Shown here: piece after piece, positions 13,906-26,273 of the stretch
How the letters are laid out: every line of letters starts with the position of its first letter
How positions within the stretch are numbered: position 1 is the first letter of the stretch
The notes under the pieces: generated by a model
Database searches by the model: none
The model's input: the letters and a program-made list of their open reading frames with translations, nothing else
What the model was told of the DNA's origin: nothing
Assembly (NCBI GenBank): GCA_037447655.1
Contig: JBBHKE010001289.1
Coordinates: 127,233-191,232, forward strand
Direction of reading: 5' to 3'
DNA from: Zygnema cylindricum
Taxonomy: Eukaryota > Streptophyta > Zygnematophyceae > Zygnematales > Zygnemataceae
Length of the DNA stretch: 64,000 nt
Program-made: the position numbers and the translations under genes

Positions 13906-15557
13906 TGGAAAAGTACGGCACCAATGCGGATGCTAATTTACATGTGCAGGGTCACATGCTCTCACGGATTCGTTGGAGCTACCCCAGAGGCCAGGTCAAA
14001 AATGACTGGTACCTGTCTACCGCCAGGAGATTTTCAGCCGGTACAAAACGCTAACAATATTTCTCATCAAAATTCCTCGATAAAGAATTTTCACGATCTG
14101 CACAAGATGCCCCGACTTACCGTACACCAAAACATGAAAAGATACCGGTATAGGCCTGGTTAATACGTATATCCAGTTATCAACATTCTGAACTCGAACT
14201 AAGGTAGAGACCGGGTTCCCCACACACACATCGCGATTACAGTAATACTGGAAGCATGTAGCTGTGACCACGTACAGGTACAATATTGCAGCTACGGTAA
14301 AATACCGGAAGTGCGATAGACTCGTACAGTTCGATAAGGAAGTCAGATATACCGTGTATCGTTAGCGTCAAGGAATTATTACCGTGGGGTTTATATCAGT
14401 GTTACCAGCTATAATTCAGATTCAAGTGACGTGGCGAATTTAAAACCGCTTAAAGTAGCTAGATAAAAGAGAAAAAAACACCTACTTCAAGTTTGAGAGG
14501 TAAAGTTTAAGGGCACCGATATAGTGTTCCTGATGCTAAAAGCTACACAGTTGCACTGTAAGAAATTGAGTCTGTAATAGGCTACAAAAAACCACTCCCA
14601 GTTGGCCCGATATAGTACTACTGTACCCTATATTGATCGTACAACAGCTCGCTACCTCGCACACCGGACGATCGTATGACCGTAGATCTGAAACGCTCGG
14701 TGAAAAAGCTTGCGAAGTTCTAACCTGCCCCCAAACAAACTTGATATTGAAAAAGAAGGAAAAAAAACATTGGCAGGGTTATAAAATGACCTGACGTTTT
14801 CTGCGTCGTAAAGAACAAAAAGACAAGATTCACATATCTGTTTGCACAGTTTACCGTACGATGATCCTGCAGGATAGGTACAACAATGCTGTCCCAAAAC
14901 GCATTTCTGGTTATCCTTGTAGATGGGAACGCAATTCCCGTCGGCCAAGTTGCGTCTCCATAAATTAGTAAATACCACATGCGGCAGATTTGATGTGCTC
15001 TACAAGTGCGCCAAGTCACAAGGCTGCCACGCTGGAATGGCTCGGCAAAACTCGTGGCGAGGCCCGTCGATTCGAATCAAAATTGTTGACGAAAGATTCG
15101 ATGTATATTCTGTTAGTGTACTATTTTAAGATTTCGTTGTCGTTTTCAACAAAAGCTTTCACCTAGCTGTCGGTTTTGTTGCGTGCGGAAGGTATTTTGT
15201 CTTACCTATAAGTATTAGTAAGGATGCAAACCGGTATATAGCAGGAATATTCCTGTCTTTTATCATAATGAATAAGGTTGTAAGCCATGCTATTCATAGC
15301 ACAACAAGTCAAAGCATTTCGGCCTTGCTGGTTTTTATGCTTTTTCTGCATACTGATCAGTCATTGGCTACTCTTCAGTCCATACCTAGGAGCCAGTTGT
15401 TAATTTGTCGGCTTGTGACTTTCCTACTTCGGTCAAGTCTAAACAAGCATTCGAATATGATAGTGTTGTGTAATGGTAAATTTCTCATCGCTCTAGTATT
15501 TTGGTTTTTGATACTCGATGTTATCGATCATCGAGCGGCAGGAACAGGCAATATAAG
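13906..15557. other. intergenic DNA, no gene seen
   Basis: Rich in CGTAC/GTACGG words. Open frames reach about 108 aa but overlap on both strands without family features. I see no splice-linked coding chain. Confidence 0.5.
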
Positions 15558-15840
15558 TGAAAGAAAAAAAAAACTGAACCACTGCAGCACATAACAATAA
15601 CGTTCCTCCAAAATAAAGTCCCTCTTTTACTCAATTATATAAACTGCCAATTACATATGTTCAGTTAATAATTCCTCCTACGACGTCAACATTTAAGTGT
15701 ATTGCCGCGTGAAAACCGCACGCGGACGCGAACTAACATTTCACATGAACTTGAAAGTCCGTACAGGACTAGGAGCGAAGTCCGCCGTGCATGAAACAAA
15801 AGGCGCGTACGGATTCGTACCAATGTACGGAAAACTAACA
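15558..15840 (-). repeat. 3' LTR of the minus-strand copia element (283 bp)
   Basis: Follows directly after the polypurine tract and ends at 15558. It is about 97.5% identical to the 5' LTR by eye count, which suggests a fairly recent insertion or later LTR homogenisation. Confidence 0.93.
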
Positions 15841-15871
15841 TTCCCCCTCTCAATGGAAGAATCCTTACACA

Positions 15872-17428
15872 CTAGAACAAACCAAGTCTAGGTCTACCTT
15901 TCACAAACACATCACTAACTGCAGATTTTGTTAACATATCAGCTGCTTCTTCGCCTGTAGGCACAAAGACAAACTCAATCTCCTTAGCCTGTACTAAGTC
16001 TCGAATAAAATGCCATTGTATACGTATATGCTTTGTTCTCTTATGAAATACAGGATTTTTAGCAAGAGCAATACTAGACATACTATCTGAATAAATGGTC
16101 ATGCAATCATGTCGAAACCCTAGCTCACTCATCATCTCCTTGATCCAAATTGATGCCTTTGCTGCATGGCAGGCGGCCATATACTCAGCTTCAGTAGAAC
16201 TCAACGCCACGGTCGGTTGTAACCTCGAACTCCACGATATCGTCGCTCCAGATAAAATAAATGCATAACCGGATGTTGATTTTCCCGAATCAAAATCTCC
16301 TCCCCAGTCAGAGTCACAATATCCGTAACACTCCAAGTCCATGTCAGACTTGTACACAAGTCCTATACTCATGGTTCCCACCAAATATCTCAAGATTCTC
16401 TTAACGCTTTCCCAGTGTGTTTTTTTTGGTTCTTGACAATATCGACTCACAATGCTAACCGCTGCTGAAATGTGTGGTCTAGTTCCCACACTAAGGTACA
16501 TTAAACAGCCAATTGCCTCTCTGTACGGAACTTCAACAGTAATTTCATCTTCAAATTTACTCAATTGCAACTTAGGATCCAAAGGTGTGCTTACAGGTTT
16601 TGCATCTAACATTTTGAATCTGGTTAAAATTTCTTTACAATACTGCTCCTGACTCAACTTAATAAAACCATTACTATCTCTAATGATTTCAATCCCCAAG
16701 ATGTATCTTGCCTCCCCTAAGTCTGTAACCTTAAAATGTGTTCTCATTGAAATTTTTAATCCCTTAATCTTGTCCAAGCTATCAAAAATCATAAAGAAAT
16801 CATCAACATATACACTAAACAAGATTTCCTCACTTCCGTGTCCTTTCACATAAACCCCTGAATCAGAAGTGGTTCTTTTAAAACCAAAGGAAATAAGTAC
16901 CTCATGAAGTTTTCGGTACCACATTCGAGGGGCTTGTTTTAAGCCATAAAGAGATTTCTTGAGTCTCCACACCATTCCTGTCTTAGAAGGGACCCCCTCT
17001 GGAACCTTCATATACACTTCTTCGTCCAAATTGCCATTCAAAAAGGCAGTCTCAGGCAGTCTCCACATCTGTTTGATGGATGTGCTTCTGTTTCGCAACT
17101 CCTACAACAACAAAATTTGGTAAAGAGTCGAATTTAACAACCGCTGAGTATGTTTCTGTGTAATTGATGTGTAATTGATGACTTCCTTCTGTGGAAAAAC
17201 TTTTCCTACCAATCGTGCTTTATATTTTAGAATTTCTCCAGAAGAACCTGTTTTTGTCTTAAAGACCCACCTAGAATCAATAACCTTTTTATCAATAGGC
17301 AACATGACTTCCTCAAATGTGCCATTATCAACTATGGACTTAAACTCTTTTTCCCAAGATGGTTTCCAATTTGTTTCACAATCTCTAGATTCACAAGCCT
17401 CCGAATAGGAATTAGGATCACTATTCAA
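15872..17428 (-). pseudogene. copia reverse transcriptase and RNase H
   Basis: The RT start (WVFKTKTGSSGEILKYKARLV) lies at 17102-17428, and a frameshift near 17100 separates it from a 408-aa frame at 15872-17098. That frame has LYGLKQAPRMWY, the catalytic YVDD in FSVYVDDFF, and RNase H motifs (YCDSDWGGD, LSSTEAEYMA, KRTKHIRIQWHFIRD). The long frame is intact, so only a few lesions have inactivated pol here. Confidence 0.9.
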
Positions 17429-18011
17429 GGTCTCACTCAGTATTTGCTATGGAAGGAATTCATTGAATCAAACCTCAAAAAAAAAATTGCTAGATTTCTC
17501 AATATTTACTCCAATTCTATCATAAGACAATTTGTCAACTTTCTTTCCTTTATTCTCTCGTGTGCTACGTCTCAATCCAACTTCCTCATTGACAACTACT
17601 TGTGTAATTTCGGAAATAATGGTTGGTGAGATGAGGAGACTTTTGTGAGAGATGGTTTTGGAGGATTCACTACCAAATTCAGTTTTAGGAATTGTGGAAT
17701 CAGTTTCAGAGTGCTTACCACCTTCCCATATTTTTTTTTATTGGAGGGATGGCATCTTTTTCGTCACTTTCGATATCAATGTTTGCTTTTTTACCAATGT
17801 CCTCTTCTTTGAAATCCAAAGTAAATGGATAATCTGCTGCCGACTGTGCTATAAGAGGAAGCTCTAGTATTTCATGAAATTCAACACTTCGTGACTCTAC
17901 GACAGAATCCCTAGTTGGGTCGTACACTCTGTACAAACTCCCTCTTTCACTGTAACCGACAAACTATCTTGTCCAAGACCGCGGATTGAATTTGCCGGTT
18001 CGTTGACGCGC

Positions 18012-18571
18012 CTAGATGTAAACTGCAGCTTTACATCCCCATACTCGTAAGTGGTGTACGGTCGGTTTTCGGCCACTCCATAATTCATCCGGTGTCTTAT
18101 CACTTAAGACGGACGTTAAGCGCAAGACGCTTATATAGTTAGCCATCAAGATTGCGTCTCCCCAAAGTCGACTGTCAAGATGTGAGCTGGTGAGCATACT
18201 TCGTACCATTTCCTGCAACGTGCAATTTTTTCTATCTGCAATATCGTTAGATTTTGGTGAGTACGGTGCTGTAAATTGTTGTTGGATTCCAATGCGTTCA
18301 CAAAATCCCATTTGAACGCGACAAATTCACCGTCGTTATCTGAGCGTACGTCTATCAATTTACGCTCAGAGAATCTTTCTGCCCAAAGTACAAATCTTCG
18401 AAATGCATTTAATGCGTCAAAATTTTGTTTAAGTAGGTACACCCAACTCTTACGACTGAAATCATCAATGTTGAAAAAACTGTAATTATTGCCGCCCAAG
18501 GTTGTTGGCAATTTTTTTCCATAATGATCTACGCGTACTAAGTCAAGTGGGGCGCTAGGCTTATGTTTCAT
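18012..18571 (-). pseudogene. copia integrase core fragments
   Basis: Two overlapping open frames (18146-18571 and 18012-18311) together cover the rve domain. The first aspartate (LVRVDHYGK) and second (RSDNDGEF) are visible. The final glutamate motif, usually GVAERKN, reads DIADRKN, so the acidic triad is altered. A frameshift separates the parts. Confidence 0.8.
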
Positions 18572-19079
18572 GGTCTTGACCGGATGCGGTTTACGTATCT
18601 GTTTACCTTTAATGCATCTGTCTCAACCAATGATTTTTTGTCCTGCGCTATTTTTTAGACCTCTAACCGCCGACACTTTAATAATTTTTTTAATTTTACA
18701 TTTTGACGTATGAGATAATTTGTGATGCCATAAACTCAAACTGTCCTTAGTGCATTCTGTGACGTTGACCTAAATGATTGATTTATTTGGCTTACGCCAC
18801 ATAAGTTTGCTCTAAAATATTTTATTTACGTACCTTTCCCCAAAAGTACATCTATTTCTGTCCTGTAGTAAAATGTAGTTGTCCTCTAGTGTTGTAACCC
18901 GTCCGTATTGTCTGTGGGACACTTAAGAGATTGAGAATGCCGTTAGGAATATAAAGTACATTTTGAAATTTGACAAGATGAAACTTGAGATTACCGTATA
19001 CATCATGTACGGGTAGATCTAATTGAACTGTACCTACGCTGTCGACAACTCGCTAATGTAACTTTTTTGGGTACAGTTA

Positions 19080-19500
19080 TATTTCACATATCGCTAAATA
19101 AGTTCACGACCGTGCACACGTGATGTGTTGCACCTGTATCAACAATCCAATCATTAATCATTTGTAACAACTTTTTTGTCAATAGCGTTAACTGTACATG
19201 GTACATCTCCATGAATCATGATAACAAAGGTTCGATAACTGTCGTTACAGTCATCATCGTAATAATCTCTATAATAATATTGATGACGTCCACGTCTAAA
19301 TTGATTGGGACCTCTGCCGCGACCTCTTCCTCTTCCGCGGCCTCTGTTTATATAAAAAGACGAATTGTATCTTTCGCCATCCCCTCGATCATAACAATTT
19401 GTACTGACATGTCCCCATTTTTGACATATATGACACTGTTTGTCTTTAACCGGGCAACTTGATGAGTAATGACCTAACTCATGACATTTGAAACAGGTTA
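19080..19500 (-). pseudogene. copia gag zinc knuckles and protease site (frame-disrupted)
   Basis: The minus-strand frame shows two CCHC knuckles (CFKCHELGHYSSSC and CHICQKWGHVSTNC), then an Arg-Gly-rich stretch. After a stop, a protease segment with DWIVDTGATHH keeps the catalytic DTG. Confidence 0.8.
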
Positions 19501-19852
19501 TGCTATGCTACTCGAATCAGATTTATTTTTGTCAGGTTCTCTTCCATTCCCGCTATTTTGACCACTAGTACCCCTTTGACCGCGGATTGCTTTAATTTCC
19601 AGATTATCGGTGGTATTTACATTAAGATTTCCTTTGCTATCTAATTTGACCTTTTTGACATTTTGAGATGGTTGACAGCAAATGAGAAGGATGGATTAGG
19701 ATTACCCGTAATAACATTTTTTTGACATCTCATACCTAACAGGTAGGCCATTTAAGAAAACCCAAACCCTCTCGTCCTCTACTGGGAATTTTCCCAAACT
19801 GTTTAATTGTTCAATTAAGACATTAAAGCGTTTGACAACGTCATCTATTAAC

Positions 19853-20467
19853 TCATTTGGTTTCATCTAAAATTGAAGCTATTAACTCATTTGGTTTCAT
19901 CTTAAATTGAATGTACTCACTGAACACTAAGTTAACTTTTGAGGATACTCCTTTTTCGTAGACGTCTTGTAATGTCGTCCAACATTTATATGCTGTGTCA
20001 TGAGTAAGGAAGTGATCATGTACCGAACTCAGACACGTTTGCATAAGTCCAGTTATGGCCGCCATATCCCTTAACATCCATTTTTTTCTTTTCTTCGGAT
20101 CCTTAGGTTTTGTCTCTTCTCCAATGGTGATTTTCCAAAGTTTCTTCATCGTAAAGGTTCCTTTAATGTATCGTTTCCAAATGGCATAGTTACTTCCATT
20201 AAACATAATAGGCTTTCTTGATGATCTGAGGTCATCATCTATGGAGACATCACTAAAGTCATCATCATCAGAATCTTTTGAATCACTATCACTAGGTTCT
20301 TCATCTTTTACTTTCTTTTTTCCTTTTTTCTTTTCTCTATCTTTCATAAATTCTGCCCACTCATTAAATAATTCGGCATTGAGATTGACCGTTCTAGAGC
20401 CAAGTTCAAAGGGATCGGCTTGCAGTTTACTGTCTGAATTTGATCTGTTAAGTTTCCTTGAGCCCAT
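19853..20467 (-). pseudogene. copia gag, N-terminal part (204 aa open)
   Basis: Starts with ATG about 40 bp after the primer-binding site. It has an acidic/lysine-rich linker (KKGKKKVKDEE, then Asp/Ser runs) and a gag core with the FNGSNYAIWKRYIKG motif typical of copia Gag. The frame is lost at about 19853, before the zinc knuckles that lie in another frame near 19410-19500. Confidence 0.85.
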
Positions 20468-20520
20468 TACGTATTTGCTAAAAACTACGTCCTGGGATCG
20501 TAACTAGCTCCGATACCAAA

Positions 20521-20804
20521 TGAAAGAAAGAAAAAACTGAACCACTGCAGCACATAACAATAACGTTCCTCCAAAATAAAGTCCCTCTTTTTACTCAATT
20601 ATATAAACTGCCAATTACATATATTCAGTTAATAATTCCTCCTACGACTTCAACATTTAAATGTACTGCCGCGTGAAAACCGCACGCGGACGCGAACTAA
20701 CATTTCACATGAACTTGAAAGTCCGTACAGGACCAGGACCGAAGTCCGCCGTGCATGAAACAAAAGGCGCGTACGGATTCGTACCAATGTACGGAAAACT
20801 AACA
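20521..20804 (-). repeat. 5' LTR of the minus-strand copia element (284 bp)
   Basis: Compared by eye with the partner at 15558-15840, I count seven substitutions and one 1-bp indel. An antisense open frame of about 60 aa is present in both copies and is a by-product of the LTR sequence. Confidence 0.93.
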
Positions 20805-21782
20805 ATATCCAATTTTCGCTGGGAGTCTGCCAGTCGAAAGTTGAGAATCTTACTCTTCAATCGTTAAGGTTAGAATGGTGGGAAAGGAGCAGGAAATTTC
20901 AGCGACAGCTATCGGATCTGATGAAGTGATAAGTTTCCGATAGCATCTGATGTATGACTATCTATAATGCTGTGTCTTTCATAGTGGATATACTCTCTTT
21001 GGAATTCAGCGTGTGCATTGTATTCAAATCGCACAAGCAATTACATATATTTGAGGTCATATAACCATTTTCATGATAAACATTACCAAAAATTAGGTGG
21101 AGAATAGACCGAGAACGAAGAGGAAGTGGAAGGTAAAAACACAAATTATCTTCCGCTAAAGAGAAAGATTTTTAGTTCGACATTATATCTTACCTATCTC
21201 GTGTCATTTAACGACTTTTCGCATTTCAGTTTTTTATCCTTTTAGGCTTTCATTATACTGTTTCAAGTGATATACTTCGTCAAAAACCAGCATTTTGTCA
21301 TTATTGTTTACCGCAAAACATGTCAGGCAAAGATAACAGATTCAAACCACGAGCAGATTTCAGAAAGGTAAATACACTTTCCACGGTCTCATTTCAATGA
21401 GATTGTATTACGTATTTTCATATTCAGTAAAAATAGCACGTAACCACCAGTACAGTTCCATGAATTTCATACAAAACAAAGAATTTTTCATGTTGTTACG
21501 GATTAAAGAAAGTGGACTTAAAATTTGTCCAAATAGAATGTACAAAAGTAATAAACAAACATTACACCATTGACAACACTATACATGTAAAGCGACATGT
21601 CACAAAAATTGACAAAGACGCTAGATTCTCCCAGCTATATTAGAGAAAAGGTCTTTTGGTAAATCTTTCTCAGGTGATAAAAAATTAGCAAGAGTAGCCA
21701 TTGTGAATTTGCCTTGTTGATGCTTGTATTGGATCCTGACTTTTGTGTCACTTATTTGTATCATTTCCAGGCTGAAGTCGTC
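20805..21782. other. intergenic DNA and 3' flank of the LEA gene
   Basis: No coding signal. The last 200-300 bp before 21783 probably include the LEA 3' UTR. Confidence 0.5.
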
Positions 21783-23679
21783 TTAATTTTGGTTAGAGCT
21801 CGATTTTGACATCCCAGCTGCTTCAGTTGCACCTTTCGCCTTTTTCCACAAAGAATCTCCCGTCTGAACACCCAGTTCTACAAGTTCCTCTGGTGTTTGA
21901 GGTATACCCTCTCGCGCCTTGCCCGCCAAGTCCTCAGCCGTACTCTTTCCTTTTTCAACTTGTTCACCAGCAGCATCTGCGGCTCTTTTCACATTGTCTT
22001 GTACAGATCCTCCCATGTCCATCCCATGGTCCTTCACCTCTCTGCCGGCATTGGTCGCCTTCTCTGCCCCATGTTTGGTTGTATCTGCAACAATATTGGC
22101 ATCTTCCGCCATTGATTTACCAACCTGATTGCCAGCTTCTTTAAGTTTTCCTGCAGTTTCTGAACCAACACCGGCTTGGTCCAAAACTTTTGCCCCTAGT
22201 ACTGTAGCATCACGTTGTACAGATTTCGCTGCGAGCTTTCCAACTTCCCCTATTTGCTGCGCTGTATCCATGGCTGACGAAGTCTGCTCCTTCACCTTTT
22301 CTGCCATACTTCCAGCATCTCGTTGCACTGATTTAACAACTTCCCTCCCAATATCTCCAAGTCCTTTGACTGTCTCTTTAACAGTTTCTACTCGTTCTGC
22401 CACAAAATAGTCAAATAACACTTATCATTAACCAAGCTTCAAATTTCAGGTCAAAATAACGAGCAATAAGCGTTATACTACAGGATGATTTGGCCGATAT
22501 CGTATCAATGATGAAAGAAACATGTTCAAGATGGTCTTTGCAGCAAAAACGAAAAAAAAAAATAAAAAAATACTAATTTAACAACCAGAGCCCCTACCAA
22601 GTATTTTTTAAAATAATTAATAAACAGATATCAAAGGATGTTATTCTAAAAAAAAGGTCATGAACTCCAATAAATAGTAATTTATACAAACTAGTACCTT
22701 GCATAGCAGAAGGAGAAGAGCCGCCCTGTCCTGCTTCTGATTGTGCAGGTAAAGTTCCCTCCTGTTAATCGAACCAACAAGGAATGTGTGATCAGAAAAG
22801 AATCTACAATGAGGATTAACGCATACAGAAATGTAAAACAGGAAATGAAATACGACGCAAAAAAGGATGGATCATGAAAGGTGGACTGAACCATCCACTT
22901 CAACATTAAAGCATATTTCCAAGTCATTGGTACATTATTGTAAATACGCCTATTTTGTAAGTCGGTGAAAGTATCACCTATACTTAGCAAAACCTTGGTG
23001 CAAACGGCACGTGTTTTTTAGCTTTCAACACTAATTCCGTTTTTTAAACGCAATCATCCATGCTGTCTGCTATTTTATAAGTGTGAAAAAAAGTACAAAC
23101 TGTCGATTTTGGAAACATAATCTTCAAAGTCAAAATGTAATGTCCTACAACAGCTTATCAACTAAAAAAAAATGAGCATTTGTTGCAACTGGAAGAAAAA
23201 AAACATTATCTTGCTTTCTTCAACATTAATCAGCAGAAACAAACTCCAAACTACCATTTGAAACCGGCAGCATATGAATTTACAAGAACACGACAACGAC
23301 TTGGTGGACTCGCAAAAAAAGGTTTGTTCCAAAGTATCATCTTCCCATGAAACCATATACATGTTTCATCCAAAATAACTAATCAATCATATCTCTAAAT
23401 GTGGTAAAGCAATCCTAGAATGCATGATTGTAAGGGTAAAATTAGGGATACTCCGTTTACATCTGCATATTTTGTCTCATACACTATTTAGAATGAAACA
23501 GTACATATTTCGTCTTTCCTAATCAAACTCACCTGCATAAATGTCCTCCGAAAACCTAAATTATTTCCTTCGCTCCATGCTCGAGAGTTAGCAGCTCCTA
23601 CTAAAGCTCTAGAAAAACGACCTTCCTGAGAAACGACCTGTGGCAGAAGCTCTTTCGCTGCTCGTACTATAGAAGCCAT
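21783..23679 (-). CDS. LEA-type protein with likely mitochondrial presequence (274 aa)
   Basis: Exons in transcript order: 23679-23533, 22761-22698, 22396-21783; 147+64+614 nt gives 275 codons with stop and all phases agree. The start codon sits in ACCACCATGGC. Residues 1-49 (MASIVRAAKELLPQVVSQEG... RRTFMQ) are rich in Arg, Ser and Ala and nearly free of acidic residues, as in mitochondrial targeting peptides. The rest is hydrophilic, low in Cys and Trp, with repeated motifs (KSVQRDAG, AEKVKEQT, AAKSVQRDA, KSTAEDLAGKARE) that predict amphipathic helices, as in group 3/LEA_4 proteins that protect membranes and enzymes during drying. ACGT-core elements upstream fit ABA or desiccation control. 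Family is clear by composition; organelle is inferred. Confidence 0.85.
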
Positions 23680-23891
23680 GGTGGTCAAATTGATCAGAAT
23701 AGAGCAGAATGGAGAAAAGAAAACAGATAAACAATTGTCAGCAAAAGATGTCTGCCAGATTTTTTTTGGCTTTGGTGAAAATATATTCTTTTGAAGTGAA
23801 GGTTGCAGAAATGTTGCTGCTCGGTGGATTTCTCTGCAAGCTTTTGCTTTGTTTTTCCTTGAAATCTCTTCGTGGCCGTTTCAAGAAAGTT

Positions 23892-24031
23892 CACGTGGCA
23901 GTATCAAGTTTGAATAGGTTCTCAGATTTTGCCACGTTGGCGAGCGCTGCAGGAGAACGCATATCCCGAGTTCCGTCAGCAGGCAATTTATTGCCACGTG
24001 GAGCAGTGGTGCAGCAAACAATTGACACGTT
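23892..24031 (-). promoter_or_regulatory. cluster of ACGT-core (ABRE/G-box) elements upstream of the LEA gene
   Basis: CACGTGGC at 23892-23899, GCCACGTT at 23931-23938, GCCACGTG at 23993-24000 and ACACGTTG at about 24024-24031 lie 210-350 bp before the LEA start. Clustered ACGT cores are the known binding sites of ABF/bZIP factors in ABA-responsive plant promoters. Confidence 0.6.
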
Positions 24032-24059
24032 GCATTAATTGGCAGCTTTGCCGTTTCTT

Positions 24060-25200
24060 TGGAGAGTACTAATTTTGTCCTCGCTCCAACTCACAAAAAG
24101 TGTACTCGTTTTGAACAGATCTCCTAGCTATCATAGCTGGTTCCCACCGGATCATTTCCCATTCCGATGATAACTTGGCACTAAACTCGCGTAGAGTAGG
24201 CATATTGTATGTGTGTGCGTTGTGCACACTCTTGTACGAACGTACCAATCTGACGTATGATCATAGTACAGCGCACGCCGACGGACGATTTTTTTTAGCG
24301 AACTAAAACACGCGGACGTTCAAAATTGCAGAAGCTAATATGACAGATAGTCCTATTGTAAGTTGTGTTATGGGCTTTTCATGTTATCTTCTTAGATCGC
24401 TACTTTGATCAGCGACCGTCCGATCGTCTAAATCTGACGGTTTAAATAAGAAATACCTCAAAACTCACAGAATTATTTTTTTGTCCGAATGTTTTTCAAA
24501 ATTTAGACATGACGTTTAATTCTCTATCGATCGATGTGCAACCATAGTTGTTCACGGCGTTTAGTGCGAACGATTTAATCGCGACGAATTATACGTAACA
24601 AACGCATTTAACCTTTTGAAAAAATCGTAAAAATCGTTAATGAATTTCGTTCGTACTATTCCGTACATGTAAACAAAAATAAATTTTACATATCCCGTAG
24701 TTTGTACATTTTCCGTACAGTTCCCGTCTCTTTTCGTCATAGTCCGTACATTTTTGGTACAACTCCGTACGTTTCCCGTAAAATTTCTGTTCAGTTTACC
24801 GGACAGAATGTACTACGAAGTGCAACGTATCTTTTCGTCAATTCCGTACATTTTTCATACAAAACCTTACAGTTACAGTAAATACCGTACAGTTTCCGTC
24901 AAATTTCCGTTCAGTTTACCGGACAGAAAGTACATCACGATTTTTTGTGATTTTTTCAAAAGTCACGAATTATACGTTTCAATCGCAAAAAAGGAAAAAA
25001 TCGCGCGATTTGAACAACAACGTGTGTTACTCAACCGTGTTACTATTTTTTTTCATTTTTCGACCAATACAATATAGGTCTTAAGGTCATGTTGCATGTT
25101 TTACATGCAATAGGCATATTGTATGGGCCTACTTTCACCTACTTTTGAACTATGTTCTAAGCGTGTGTAGGAATTTCTGTCCGATCGCTTCCGCTGCGCA
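24060..25200. repeat. dispersed-repeat region sharing two blocks with 34278-34583
   Basis: About 24355-24450 (ATTGTAAGTTGTGTTATGGG... TCTGACGG) and about 25075-25154 (GGTCTTAAGGTCAT... CCTACTTTTGAACTATG) match the reverse complement of the 306-bp element at 34278-34583. Here the blocks are separated by about 620 bp that include a 120-bp tandem duplication (GTTCAGTTTACCGGACAGAA at 24789-24808 and 24909-24928). This is likely a longer member of the same DNA-transposon family. Confidence 0.65.
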
Positions 25201-26260
25201 AATCAAAAACTTCGGTACGGGCACGCGATAAAACTCAACCTGGGCGGTGATCTCCGAGGGACAATCTCCAATCTTAAATCATCTGTACTTGTAGTGATAT
25301 GAATCGTAGCGTATCGCACGAGACGATATCCGCTATTGTCGCAACATAATTGCAATTCATTGGAATATTGCAAAACATATCGCAATACAAAGTATAATTG
25401 AATCATTATCGGGAACCACTGTATCACGAGGTGTGATATATACATATATATATTACTGTGCATGGCGATGCACCACAATAGATAAATTATGAAACAAATC
25501 TGCGACGTCCGTCGGGGCTTAGAAATCAGCTTATTCCCGACCAAGTTTGCCCCCAGCAACTCACCTCTTAGGCAAACATTTGCTAAGGCAAGCAAAGCCA
25601 ATGCCAAGTCCTTTTCTCCCAAGTCTGATTTCAGTTTTCTCTTGTTTTTGGATAACAACCCATTTAGCCGCATCCTATTACATGTGGAAGAACCTAAAAA
25701 AATGGTTGGGTTAGGAAAGTAAGTGATGTGAAGTGTCGGCTCATCATCCAACTCTTGAAGGTGGCAAAGAACCACATTGATATAAGTTTCCTATCTTTTT
25801 TAACCTACATCGTTGTCGATGTTAAATTTAACAACATTTTTTTAGGAAACATCGTTGAAACACCACTAAAGAGAGTGGACAATGAGCTACATCATCATCT
25901 CGCAAAAATTTGAGTAAACTTTAAAATTATAGTTCTTTTATTCTTTCAATGATGGACGAGGCAGTTACAGTTTCTTCTTAACATCATAACTTTACATGCA
26001 AAAACTTGGTTATTTTTTCCGATTTGTATTTGTTCAACATAATAGGTGAGGAATTGTTTTGCGTTACGTAGAACCATAGGGCGTCTTTAACTTTGGTTTG
26101 TGCTTGTGAAGATTTATAGATGAGAGATTCCTTTTGTAGCGTTGGGACACGAATTTATAGAAGTGACTTCAATTTTTGATGAACAGAAAAGCGTCTGAAC
26201 ACCACACTGACAGTCGCACACTGACACCACACTATTTCGGTCGATACTTTTTCTGGTCAA
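25201..26260. other. no supported gene; overlapping open frames on both strands
   Basis: A 190-aa frame on the minus strand (25203-25775) overlaps a 77-aa frame on the plus strand (25489-25722). Neither shows a domain I recognise. It may be a transposon relic. Confidence 0.35.
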
Positions 26261-26273
26261 AATTATAAAAAAG

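Larger units (their letters stand above)
15558..20804 (-). mobile_element. Ty1-copia LTR retrotransposon, decayed
   Basis: Two direct LTRs (20521-20804 as 5' LTR, 15558-15840 as 3' LTR) begin TGTTAG and end CTTTCA on the element strand. The primer-binding site TGGTATCGGAGC (20507-20518) pairs with plant initiator-Met tRNA. The polypurine tract GAGAGGGGGAA lies at 15841-15851. Gene order gag, protease, integrase, RT, RNase H is the copia order. Gag start, zinc knuckles, a DTGA protease site, integrase and RT/RNase H are recognisable but split by stops and frameshifts, so it is not autonomous. The flanks (ATAAG on one side, ATATC on the other) do not form a target duplication. Confidence 0.95.

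Noticed and set aside
15697-15891. Similar short open frames in both LTRs of the minus-strand copia element (also 20661-20867)
   Set aside because: They are antisense to the element and shared only because the LTRs are direct repeats. No evidence of coding.
15553-20809. Target-site duplication for the minus-strand copia element
   Set aside because: The five flanking bases are ATAAG and ATATC, which do not match well enough.
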